Assembly: GCA_026992705.1 (NCBI GenBank)
Contig: JALWYT010000007.1
Span: 1,312 to 30,673, forward strand
DNA: 29,362 nt
Direction: 5' to 3'
From: Thiotrichaceae bacterium
Lineage (GTDB): Bacteria; Pseudomonadota; Gammaproteobacteria; Thiotrichales; Thiotrichaceae
A model generated the notes under the pieces. It was not told the DNA's origin. It worked only from the letters and a program-made list of their open reading frames with translations, and did not search any database. Shown in pieces: positions 16,025-24,600 of the stretch. The position numbers and the translations under genes were made by a program. Positions within the stretch are counted from its first letter, which is position 1. The number at the start of each line of letters is the position of its first letter.

Positions 16025-16038
16025 GTCCAAATTTGGAC
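16025..16038. promoter_or_regulatory. Perfect 14-bp palindrome upstream of the NBR1-like gene
   Basis: GTCCAAATTTGGAC is fully self-complementary and lies 78 bp before the ATG at 16116, inside the 243-bp gap after the FeeM-like gene. Its size and position suit a dimeric repressor or activator site. No clear -35/-10 pair was identified next to it, so the call rests on symmetry and position only. Confidence 0.4.
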
Positions 16039-16115
16039 TCTTGTGGTGCGTTGTAATATTTGCTCTTATCAGGTGTTCTAAAATGTACATAACATACTGA
16101 TAGGGGAGCAAGAAG

Positions 16116-16502
16116 ATGAAATATGGGTTGCTAATACGCGATAAACAACTATTTGGTGTTGAAGTTAAACAGTATTCAAAAAATGTTGTTGCCTCCGGAG
16201 AATATTTTGTACAAAAATGGAAAATTTTAAACCTTAGTAATAAACAGTGGAAAAATCTACATCTTCGACATATTGATAAATCACAAATGGGTTTATATCC
16301 TTATTTAAAAGTAAAACAACATAAAATTTTAATTCCTGATACTCAAATAGGTGAATCAGCAGAAATTAAAATTACATTTAAGGCTCCTAATTACCCTTGT
16401 TGTGTCGCTTCTCACTGGAATATCATTGATGAGAAACATCATATAGTATTGGATCGTATTAATTTAAAAGTTACAGTTCTATCTCATCCTGAGATAGTTT
16501 GA
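16116..16502 (+). CDS. Small single-domain protein resembling the NBR1-type (FW) Ig-like domain
   Basis: This 128-residue protein has no signal peptide or membrane segment. Residues 25-122 follow the pattern of the NBR1 central (four-tryptophan) Ig-like domain. There is a GE-x-F-x-x-KW start (W35), a second Trp ten residues later (W45), then VKQHKILIPDTQIGESAEIKITFKAP, which fits the 'PGE-x-v-x-i-x-v-x-l-x-AP' segment. ASHWNIID (W101) and a closing beta strand INLKVTV follow. Three of the four hallmark tryptophans are present; the last is replaced by a Leu region. In eukaryotic NBR1 this domain binds cargo or partners. In bacteria it usually occurs in larger proteins, so a stand-alone copy is unusual. 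AGGGGAG lies 7 bases before the ATG. The 3' end is only 2 bp from convergent yicC. Function unknown. Confidence 0.65.
   Translation: MKYGLLIRDKQLFGVEVKQYSKNVVASGEYFVQKWKILNLSNKQWKNLHLRHIDKSQMGLYPYLKVKQHKILIPDTQIGESAEIKITFKAPNYPCCVASHWNIIDEKHHIVLDRINLKVTVLSHPEIV
16479..16497. terminator. Small hairpin at the 3' end of the NBR1-like gene
   Basis: CTATCTC (16479-16485) and GAGATAG (16491-16497) form a perfect 7-bp stem with a 5-base loop inside the last codons, followed by TTTGA. It may help terminate either of the two convergent genes, but it could equally be a coding coincidence. Confidence 0.3.
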
Positions 16503-16504
16503 AA

Positions 16505-17371
16505 TTATTCTAGATTTTGAATTTGTTCCCGCATTTGTTCAATTAACACTTTTAAGTCAACAGCTAATTGTGTTGTTTCAGCATCGTTCGATTTTGATGC
16601 AAGTGTGTTAGCCTCACGGTTAAGCTCTTGCATTAAAAAATCCAAACGCCTGCCGATGGCTTCGTCCCGTTCTAATATATCGTTGATTTCATCCAAATGA
16701 GCCATTAGGCGATCAAGTTCTTCATCAACGTCTAAGCGTTGAGCTAATAAGACTAATTCTTGCTCTAAACGATCATTATCGGTTGTGATATTGAGTTCTT
16801 GTATGCGTTTGAGCAGTTTCTCGCGTAGATTAATAATAATTTGCGGACGATTTTTGCGGATTCGTACAATAATTTCGGCAATTTGATCACAGCGTTGGAA
16901 AATAAATTCAGCAAGCCGCTTGCCTTCACGCAGTCGGGTATCAATCAATTCCTCAAGTGTGTCATCGAGTAGTTGTTTAGCAGGTTTAAAAGCTAGGCTA
17001 GTGTCGATAGCGATTTCTTGAGCAACACCTGGCCAATTAAGTATATCAAGGGCATTAATTGGCTTAGGATTTTCAATATGCCCTTCTACCTGACGAGTGG
17101 CAATAATTAAAGCACGGGCAAGTGGCTCATTAACAGTGATATTATTTTGAGCTTCGCTGTTAGTGGTGAAACGCAAATTAGCATCAACTTTTCCTCGTTT
17201 CAATCGAGATTTTATTTGCTCATAATAATGACTTTCTTGACTACGGAATTCAGGCGGTAGGTTAATACGAATATCTAGATAACGGTGATTAACCGAGCGG
17301 ATCTCCCAGATGCAAGTACCGTATTCACCTGAGACTTCCTTATATGCAAAAGCTGTCATGCTCTTGGCCAT
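16505..17371 (-). CDS. yicC: YicC/YloC family endoribonuclease
   Basis: This 288-residue protein opens MAKSMTAFAYKE and has EIRSVNHRYLDIRINLP, the conserved N-terminal motif of YicC/YloC. The C-terminal DUF1732 part has DRLMAHLDEINDIL, GRRLDFLMQELNREANTLASKSND and VDLKVLIEQMREQIQNLE. Family members are endoribonucleases involved in RNA turnover, and E. coli YicC is linked to degradation of the small RNA RyhB. AAAGGA lies 8 bases before the ATG. The usual neighbour gmk is not in the window; here it is divergent from pyrG and convergent with the NBR1-like gene. Length is normal. Confidence 0.93.
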   Translation of the reverse strand: MAKSMTAFAYKEVSGEYGTCIWEIRSVNHRYLDIRINLPPEFRSQESHYYEQIKSRLKRGKVDANLRFTTNSEAQNNITVNEPLARALIIATRQVEGHIENPKPINALDILNWPGVAQEIAIDTSLAFKPAKQLLDDTLEELIDTRLREGKRLAEFIFQRCDQIAEIIVRIRKNRPQIIINLREKLLKRIQELNITTDNDRLEQELVLLAQRLDVDEELDRLMAHLDEINDILERDEAIGRRLDFLMQELNREANTLASKSNDAETTQLAVDLKVLIEQMREQIQNLE

Positions 17372-17517
17372 TTATACTGTCCTTTTATTGGTTCCTTATG
17401 GCATTTATAGCATAAGTTAGCAAGCTAAGTTGTAAATAAAATATTCTATTAAAATAGCAATCTGATTTATTCCTGTGATAGCATTCAGTCCTTTAAATCT
17501 CACCAGTTAAGAATCAA

Positions 17518-19161
17518 ATGACTCAATATATTTTTGTTACAGGTGGCGTTGTATCATCGTTAGGGAAAGGCATTGCAGCTGCTTCTTTAGGAGCAATTCT
17601 GGAAGCACGCGGGCTGAAAGTAACTATGATGAAGTTGGATCCTTATATTAATGTAGATCCTGGAACCATGAGTCCCTTTCAGCATGGGGAAGTGTTTGTA
17701 ACAGAAGATGGAGCAGAGACTGATTTAGATTTAGGACATTATGAGCGTTTTGTTGGTTTTACTGCGACGCAATTAAATAATTTTACCACCGGTCGTATTT
17801 ATTCTAGTGTGATTAAAAAAGAACGCAGAGGGGATTATCTTGGTGCGACAGTACAGGTTATTCCACACATTACCAATGAGATTAAAGAGTCAGTACGAGC
17901 AGGAGCAGGTGATGCGGATATTGCCCTTGTTGAAATTGGTGGCACAGTTGGTGATATTGAGTCGCTACCGTTTATGGAAGCCATCCGTCAAATGGGCGTG
18001 GAAGAAGGCAAAAATAATGCCCTGTTTATACATCTGACCTTAGTCCCCTATTTAGCCGCTGCGGGAGAAATTAAAACCAAGCCAACTCAGCATTCGGTAA
18101 AAGAGCTTCGCTCAATTGGTATTCAGCCTGATATATTGCTATGTCGTAGTGAGAAAAAAATTAAGGAGAATGAGCGTAGAAAAATTGCTTTATTTACGAA
18201 TGTGGATGAAAAAGCGGTTATTTCAGCCGTTGATGTTGACAATATCTACAAAATCCCACTGTGGTTACATTCACAAAAGTTAGATGAGATTGTTGTTAAA
18301 CGTTTAGGTTTAAATGTGCCAGAAGCCGATTTATCAGACTGGGAAGCGGTTTGTCATGCGATGGAATTTCCTAAGTCTGAAGTCACGATTGGTATGGTTG
18401 GGAAATATGTTGGTTTAACCGAGTCGTATAAGTCATTAAATGAAGCATTAACGCATGCCGGTATTCAAACACAGACCCGTGTTAAAATTGAATATATTGA
18501 TTCAGAAGAAATAGAGAAAGATGGTATTGATATTCTCAATAAAGTCGATGCCATTTTAATACCCGGTGGGTTTGGTGAACGTGGCGTTGAAGGCAAAATC
18601 TCTGCTGCACAATATGCCCGTGAAAATCATGTGCCATATCTAGGTATTTGTTTAGGTATGCAAGTTGCTGTTATTGAATATGCACGGCATCGTGCAGGTT
18701 TAGAGGATGCCCATAGCTCAGAATTTAATCAAAAAACAGAGAATCCTGTGATTGGCTTAATCACTGAATGGCAAACTAAGGATGGTACAACAGAAAAGCG
18801 TGATGAAGCCTCTAATAAAGGTGGTACGATGCGATTAGGTGGTCAGGTTTGTGTATTAAAAGATGGCTCATTGGCTCAAAAAATGTATGAAGGGAAAAGT
18901 CGAATTATCGAACGTCATCGCCATCGCTACGAATTTAATAATCAATACAAAGAGACGTTAGAAGCGGCTGGTCTAAAAGTTTCTGGTACCTCAGAAGACG
19001 GTAGCTTGGTAGAAATGATTGAGTTAGAAGATCATCCTTGGTTTCTCGCCTGTCAATTCCACCCTGAATTTACCTCACGCCCACGCTCAGGGCATAGCTT
19101 ATTCACGGGTTATGTTCAGGCCGCTTTAGTCTATAAGAATCAAAAAGGACAGCAAGGATGA
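17518..19161 (+). CDS. pyrG: CTP synthase
   Basis: PyrG makes CTP from UTP, ATP and glutamine. The 547-residue protein has an N-terminal amidoligase domain (start MTQYIFVTGGVVSSLGKG, P-loop and feedback-site residues, MKLDPYINVDPGTMSP) and a C-terminal class I glutaminase domain. The nucleophile Cys is at 378 in GICLGMQ, with His and Glu in CQFHPEF. Length matches the usual 545 or so. The ribosome binding site is weak (TAAGAA). Its stop overlaps the annotated kdsA start (ATGA, 19158-19161). pyrG-kdsA-eno is a familiar gammaproteobacterial order. Confidence 0.97.
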   Translation: MTQYIFVTGGVVSSLGKGIAAASLGAILEARGLKVTMMKLDPYINVDPGTMSPFQHGEVFVTEDGAETDLDLGHYERFVGFTATQLNNFTTGRIYSSVIKKERRGDYLGATVQVIPHITNEIKESVRAGAGDADIALVEIGGTVGDIESLPFMEAIRQMGVEEGKNNALFIHLTLVPYLAAAGEIKTKPTQHSVKELRSIGIQPDILLCRSEKKIKENERRKIALFTNVDEKAVISAVDVDNIYKIPLWLHSQKLDEIVVKRLGLNVPEADLSDWEAVCHAMEFPKSEVTIGMVGKYVGLTESYKSLNEALTHAGIQTQTRVKIEYIDSEEIEKDGIDILNKVDAILIPGGFGERGVEGKISAAQYARENHVPYLGICLGMQVAVIEYARHRAGLEDAHSSEFNQKTENPVIGLITEWQTKDGTTEKRDEASNKGGTMRLGGQVCVLKDGSLAQKMYEGKSRIIERHRHRYEFNNQYKETLEAAGLKVSGTSEDGSLVEMIELEDHPWFLACQFHPEFTSRPRSGHSLFTGYVQAALVYKNQKGQQG

Positions 19162-20009
19162 GTATGCAATTAGGATACTGGAAGGTCGGCATTGACCAGC
19201 CTTTCTTTTTAATATCAGGCCCCTGTGTGATTGAAAGTGAATCGCTGAATATGCAAACAGCGGAAACGCTAAAAAACATTACCGATAAGCTATCGATTCC
19301 TTTTATCTTCAAATCATCGTTTGATAAAGCCAATCGCTCATCTCACAATAGTTTTCGAGGGCCTGGTTTAGAAGAAGGCTTGCGGATTTTAGAGAAAATC
19401 AAAACCGAGCTAGAGCTTCCTGTATTGACCGATGTGCATGAAGACACGCCGTTTGATGAAGTTGCAGATGTTGTTAATGTCATGCAAACCCCTGCTTTTT
19501 TATGCCGCCAGACAAATTTTATTCAAGCAGTTGCAAGCTGCGGCATCCCCGTCAATATTAAAAAAGGGCAATTTATGGCTCCTTGGGATATGGCAAATGT
19601 TGTGGAAAAAGCCAGAGCAACGGGTAATGAACAAATTATGGTCTGCGAGCGAGGTTATTCATTCGGCTATAACAATTTAGTATCCGATATGCGTGGCTTA
19701 GCAACCATGCGAGAAACCCAAGCCCCCGTCGTATTTGATGCAACTCATTCGGTACAACTCCCCGGTGGGCAAGGCAGTTGCTCGGGCGGAGAGCGTCAGC
19801 ATGTGCCTGTGCTTGCCAGAGCCGCCATTGCTGCGGGCGTATCAGGGCTATTTATGGAAACTCATCCCAATCCCGATGAAGCATTAAGCGATGGCCCTAA
19901 TTCATGGCCATTAGATCGCATGGAAGAAATGCTAAAAACCTTGCAAGAGCTAGATCAATTGGTGAAATCTAAGCCATTGATGGAAGATACATTGAACCTG
20001 AATCCGTGA
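19158..20009 (+). CDS. kdsA: 3-deoxy-D-manno-octulosonate 8-phosphate synthase (KDO-8-P synthase), Cys-type
   Basis: KdsA condenses PEP with arabinose-5-phosphate to give KDO-8-phosphate for the LPS inner core. The 283-residue TIM-barrel protein has FKSSFDKANRSS, TDVHEDTP, MRGLATMRETQAPVVFDATHS and METHPNPDEALSDGPNSWPL. Near the N-terminus it reads LISGPCVIESE, with Cys23 where the E. coli enzyme has Asn (GMNVLES). This Cys, with the His of DATHS, Glu of METHP and Asp of ALSDGP, matches the four metal ligands of the metal-dependent class typified by Aquifex. Two starts are possible: ATG 19158 with AAAGGA 8 bases upstream, or ATG 19164 with AAGGA 5 bases upstream. It is translationally coupled to pyrG. 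Confidence 0.95.
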   Translation: MSMQLGYWKVGIDQPFFLISGPCVIESESLNMQTAETLKNITDKLSIPFIFKSSFDKANRSSHNSFRGPGLEEGLRILEKIKTELELPVLTDVHEDTPFDEVADVVNVMQTPAFLCRQTNFIQAVASCGIPVNIKKGQFMAPWDMANVVEKARATGNEQIMVCERGYSFGYNNLVSDMRGLATMRETQAPVVFDATHSVQLPGGQGSCSGGERQHVPVLARAAIAAGVSGLFMETHPNPDEALSDGPNSWPLDRMEEMLKTLQELDQLVKSKPLMEDTLNLNP

Positions 20010-20042
20010 CTTCACTACGGCAGATAGCATAAGCTATTGATT
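20010..20042 (+). repeat. Dispersed repeat segment, copy B, first block
   Basis: Starts on the base after the kdsA stop with CTTCACTACGGCA and ends TATTGATT. It matches the minus strand of 1020-988 at 28 of 33 positions. A second block, GATTCAGGTTATAG at 20151-20164, matches the next part of copy A at 13 of 14. Here the two blocks are separated by about 108 bp that hold a long hairpin, and both junctions carry GATT, which is compatible with an insertion and a 4-bp duplication. Confidence 0.6.
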
Positions 20043-20117
20043 CCACAGCGGTTTAAAAAATGCCCGCTTAACCTAAGGGTGAAGCTAAGATTTTTTAAAA
20101 TCCACTGTGAAACCAAT
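20036..20117. repeat. 82-bp hairpin element between kdsA and eno
   Basis: ATTGATTCCACAGCGG (20036-20051) pairs with CCACTGTGAAACCAAT (20102-20117) at 13 of 16 positions. The arms continue through TTTAAAAAAT against ATTTTTTAAAA. An inner stem GCTTAACC / GGGTGAAGC nearly closes the centre. The three outer mismatches are A-C on the plus strand but G-U on the minus strand, so the fold is stronger in a minus-strand RNA. No ORF is present. A MITE/REP-like origin is the simplest reading; a transcript-end role for kdsA is possible. Confidence 0.6.
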
Positions 20118-20269
20118 ATCTTACGCTCTCTTATCCGCATTGAAGCCACGGATTCAGGTTATAGTCAATCGGGTAAACGATAAAAAAACAGTTTTTTGTC
20201 ATAAAAATAACATAAAGCGACAGTAAACTATTGATAAATTGAATTTTAGAACTTTTAACTGGAGCTAAC

Positions 20270-21547
20270 ATGTCAGAAATCGTAAAAGTACATGCAAGAG
20301 AAGTCATCGATTCTCGTGGAAATCCAACGGTAGAAGCCGATGTTATATTAGAAAGTGGTGTAAAAGGCAGGGCGATTGCACCATCAGGGGCATCCACTGG
20401 GGAACGTGAAGCCTTAGAACTACGCGATGGCGGTGATCGCTATTTGGGCAAAGGCGTACAAACTGCTGTCAACAATGTGAATACGGAGCTTGCCGATGCG
20501 GTTGTCGGTATGAATGTTTTTGATCAAGCTGAAATTGATCAAAAAATGATTGATTTAGACGGCACAGAATCCAAAGAGCGTTTAGGAGCCAATGCTTTGC
20601 TCGCGGTTTCTCTCGCCACAGCCGTTGCTGCTGCCAATGAAAAACAATTGCCGCTTTATCAATACCTTGGCAATGGTGAATCTTACAAAATGCCTGTTCC
20701 CATGATGAATATCATCAATGGTGGTGAACATGCGGATAACAGTGTTGATCTCCAAGAATTTATGATTCTACCCGTTGGGGCAAGCAGTTTAAAAGAAGCC
20801 ATCCGCTACGGTGCAGAAGTTTTTCATAACCTAAAATCCGTGCTTGCCAAACAAGGTTTAAACACTGCAGTCGGCGATGAAGGCGGTTTTGCACCTGACT
20901 TATCCTCAAATGAAGCGGCAATTGAAGTCATCTTAGAAGCCATTGAAAAAGCAGGCTTTACAGCGGGCAAAGACGTGTATCTTGGCTTAGACTGTGCCAG
21001 CTCGGAATTCTATAAAGACGGCAAATACACCCTTGCCTCAGAAGGACGCTCATTTGATGCCGCAGGGTTTACCGATTATTTGGTCGATTGGGTCAATAAA
21101 TACCCCATCCTAACGATTGAAGACGGTCTAGCAGAAAACGACTGGGACGGTTGGAAGCACCTAACCGAAACGCTAGGCGATAAAGTGCAATTAGTCGGCG
21201 ATGACTTATTTGTAACCAATACATCAATCTTCACACGCGGAATTGAAAACAATATCGCCAACTCAATCCTCATTAAATTCAATCAAATCGGCACACTAAC
21301 CGAAACTCTCAATGCCATAAAAATGGCACATGATAATGACTACACGGCGGTTATCTCACATCGCTCTGGCGAAACCGAAGATACCTTTATCGCCGATTTA
21401 GCCGTGGCAACCAACGCAGGGCAAATCAAAACAGGTTCATTATCACGCTCAGACCGTATCGCAAAATACAATCAATTAATGCGAATCGAAGAAGAGCTCG
21501 GCAGCAATGCCTCCTACCCAGGTTTAGCTGCGTTTAAGCGAGCTTGA
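20270..21547 (+). CDS. eno: Enolase
   Basis: Eno interconverts 2-phosphoglycerate and PEP in glycolysis and is often part of the RNA degradosome. The 425-residue protein has the expected motifs: AREVIDSRGNPTVEADV near the start, SGASTGEREALELRD, MMNIINGGEHADNSVDLQEFM, and GDEGGFAPDL. Metal- and proton-handling residues lie in LTIEDGLAENDWDG and VQLVGDDLFVTN, followed by ILIKFNQIGTLTET and SHRSGETEDTFIADLAVA. GGAG stands about 7 bases before the ATG. It is separated from kdsA by a 260-bp repeat-rich gap, so it probably has its own promoter. A strong terminator follows. The usual downstream neighbour ftsB is absent here. Confidence 0.97.
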   Translation: MSEIVKVHAREVIDSRGNPTVEADVILESGVKGRAIAPSGASTGEREALELRDGGDRYLGKGVQTAVNNVNTELADAVVGMNVFDQAEIDQKMIDLDGTESKERLGANALLAVSLATAVAAANEKQLPLYQYLGNGESYKMPVPMMNIINGGEHADNSVDLQEFMILPVGASSLKEAIRYGAEVFHNLKSVLAKQGLNTAVGDEGGFAPDLSSNEAAIEVILEAIEKAGFTAGKDVYLGLDCASSEFYKDGKYTLASEGRSFDAAGFTDYLVDWVNKYPILTIEDGLAENDWDGWKHLTETLGDKVQLVGDDLFVTNTSIFTRGIENNIANSILIKFNQIGTLTETLNAIKMAHDNDYTAVISHRSGETEDTFIADLAVATNAGQIKTGSLSRSDRIAKYNQLMRIEEELGSNASYPGLAAFKRA

Positions 21548-21556
21548 TTAATTAAT

Positions 21557-21591
21557 ATAAAAGGGAAAAAGTTTCATTTTTTCCCTTTTAT
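21557..21591. terminator. Bidirectional intrinsic terminator between eno and the FAD/Fe-S gene
   Basis: ATAAAAGGGAAAAA (21557-21570) and TTTTTCCCTTTTAT (21578-21591) form a perfect 14-bp stem with a 7-base loop. A- and T-runs within the stem supply a U-tract in either direction. It lies 10 bp after eno and 19 bp before the end of the convergent oxidoreductase gene. Confidence 0.85.
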
Positions 21592-21609
21592 CAGTACTCA
21601 GACATTTAT

Positions 21610-24600
21610 TTACAATAGTACCTTTTCAATCCCTCCATTTACGGCTTTTTTCACAAAATCCTCTCGCCATTTGTTGCCTAATATGTGTTTGGCAAGTTCA
21701 ACAACAATATAGTCGGTTTGCAAGCCTGTTGTGCTTTGGTAGCGGGATAGCCCTTGTTGGCAGGCGGGGCAGGAGGTGAGTATTTTTACGTCGTTTTGTT
21801 GGGCTTTTTCTTTGCCTATGAAGGCTTTTATGCCTTTTTTCAGCTCTTCTTCTTTGCGGAAGCGTAGTTGTGTGGCGATGTCGGGGCGGCTGACGGCAAA
21901 GGTTCCTGCTTCGCCACAGCAGCGGTCGGATAGGGTGATTTGTTGATTGCCGAGCAATTTTTGAGCAACGTCGATGGAGTTGTGGATTTTCATCGGTGTG
22001 TGGCAGGGTTCGTGATACAGGTATTGTTGCCCTTTAATTCCTTGTATTTTCACGTCTTTTTCCATTAGGTATTCATGAATATCTAATAAGCGACAGTCAG
22101 GGAAGATGCGTTGGAATTCATATTTTAGCAATTGATCCATACAGGTTCCGCAGGAGACGATGACCGTTTTGATATTGAGATAGCTCAATGCGTGAGCGAT
22201 GCGATGAAATAAAACACGGTTTTCGGTTGAAATTTGTGAAGCTCGCTCGGTATCACCGCCTGCATTTTGCGGATAGCCACAGCAAAGATAGCCTGGGGGT
22301 AGTACAGTGGTTGTGCCGACGTAGTGCAGCATTGCCAGTGTTGCGATACCAACTTGGCTAAATAAGCGTTCGGAGCCACAACCGGGGAAATAAAAGACAG
22401 CATCGCTGTTTTTGCTGGTCTTTTTTGCATCACGCAAAATAGGAATGACTTTGTTATCTTCTAAGCCCAGCATCGCTCGCATGGTTTTACTAGGCACATC
22501 GCTTGGCAATGGTTTTTTAACAAATTCAATGACGTGCTCGGTAATCTTAGGCTTGCCGATGGTTTTTGCAGGTTGCTTTTTCTTTTTGAATGCACCGAAT
22601 GTTTTTAAAGCTCGATGCCCAAAGGCTTGAGCTTTAAAGCCTATTCGAATTATTCCTGTACGAGCTAATTTAATGGTGCTTGGGTCGCTTGCATTCAAGA
22701 ACATCATGGAGGCTTGCGTGACGAGACTACTTTTTCTTAAACCCCGTTCTTTTAGCAATTTACGCATTCGCACACTGACATCACCAAAGTCAATATTAAC
22801 AGGGCAAGGGGTGAAGCATTTGTGACAGATGGTGCAATGGTCGGCAACATCGTTCATCTCGTCAAAATGTCGAATGGAAATGCCGCGTTTGGTTTGCTCC
22901 TCATACAAAAACGCCTCAATACTCAAGCCTGTTGCGAGAATTTTATTACGCGGGGAGTACAGCAGATTAGCTCGCGGAATATGCGTGGTGCAGACTGGCT
23001 TGCATTTTCCACAGCGGAGGCAGTCTTTAATATCATTATTGAGTTTGCCCAGTTCATCATTTTCTAGCACGATGGTTTCCCGCTCAACAAGGCGTAGTGA
23101 GGGAGTATAAGCCTTTTGCAAACCCGAATCTGGCATTAATTTGCCTTTGTTAAAATGCCCGTTAGGGTCGATTTTTTGCTTGTAATCGGCAAAGGCTTGG
23201 CTAATCTCCTTCTGCAAATATTGCATTTTAGTTAGCCCAATACCGTGTTCGCCTGAGATAACGCCATCGAGTGATTGAGCTAATTCCATGATTTCATCGA
23301 CCAAATGCTCCGCCTCATTCATCATGTCATAATCATTGGAATTAACGGGGATATTGGTATGCACATTGCCATCACCCGCGTGCATGTGCAGGGCAATAAA
23401 TAGGCGACGATTGCGGTATTTTTTATGGATTTGGACGATGTTTTCCCGCAAAGGCTTGAGATTATTGCCAACGAAAATTTGCTGTAATGGCTTTCTAACT
23501 TCATTGCGATAGGAAATCAGTACATCTCGACGCAATAATAGATTGATCAGCTTATCGTTGGGGCGGCAGCGGCTTTGTTCTTCTTTTGAAAGCAGGTGTT
23601 GGCAGTCTGAAGCGGGGGTTTCAAAATTATCTAAAATGGCGGTCCAGCGTTGTTTTAGCGTGTTTAGATGCTGTACGGCATTGTCGATTTTTGCTTGTAG
23701 AATTTCGTCATTTTCTTGGCTGTCCTCATAATTGGCAATTTGTCGCAGTTCAGGTTGATCGCCTTGTAAGCAGTCAAGCATGGCATCAATGGTTTGCAAT
23801 TTATTGAGCATGGATTGACGAATATTAATTTTCTCAATGCCCTCACTATAAGCAGCTAAATTATGCAGCGGGATTACCACATCTTCATTGATTTTAAAGG
23901 CATTGGTATGAGCAGCAATCGCAGCGGTTCTTGCACGGTCAAGCCAGAATGACCGCCTTGCTTCGGGGCTAGTGGCAGTAAACCCTTCAGCATTGCGTTG
24001 ATTGGCAAGCCTAATAACTTCAGAAGCAGCCGCAGAAACCGCATCGTCATCATCGCTGACAATATCCGCAATTAGCACCATTTTAGGCAATATGCCTCTT
24101 GCTCCTTTGGGGGTGTATTTGACCGCTTTGACATAGCGTTCATCTAAATGCTCTAAACCTGCGAGTAGAACATCGGGGTTATTGTCGAGTGTGTCTTTAA
24201 TTTCGACAATGGCAGGCACGGCTTCGTGTAAATCTGTACCGTAGAATTCCAAACAGACTGTGCGAATCTTTTCAGGCATTCTGTGCAGAATAAATTCAGC
24301 CGAGGTAATAAGCCCATCGCAGCCTTCTTTTTGAATACCCGGCAGACCGCCGAGGAATTTATTGGTGACATCTTTGCCCAAGCCTGCTTTGCGGAAAAAA
24401 CTACCCGCATAGCGTAGGATTTCAGGTTCAGCTTTTGGGGTTTTGCCGTCTTTTTCATAGCGGGTAACGGCAAATTCGACGGTTTCAGCCTCGTGTAATT
24501 TGCCGAGATTATGGTTCAACCGCCTAACTTCTAGCCAGTCGGCATCAGGCGTAACCATTCGCCATGAGACAAGATTATCAAGCGTGGTTCCCCAGAGAAC

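Noticed and set aside
15851..16081. 76-codon ORF spanning the end of the FeeM-like gene and the gap after it
   Set aside because: Starts inside the other gene, has Cys/Phe/Ile-rich low-complexity sequence and contains the hairpin and palindrome; looks non-coding.
20195..20212. TTGTCATAAAAATAACAT upstream of eno as a second Pho box
   Set aside because: The first half matches the phoB-region box, but the second half matches only 4 of 7; a housekeeping glycolytic gene gives no support.
20131..20397. 88-codon minus-strand ORF across the eno start
   Set aside because: Antisense to the enolase N-terminus and to its probable promoter; no protein features.
23874..24473. Several ORFs of 60-106 codons inside the FAD/Fe-S gene in other frames
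   Set aside because: Shadows of a long, well-supported coding frame; no recognisable domain.
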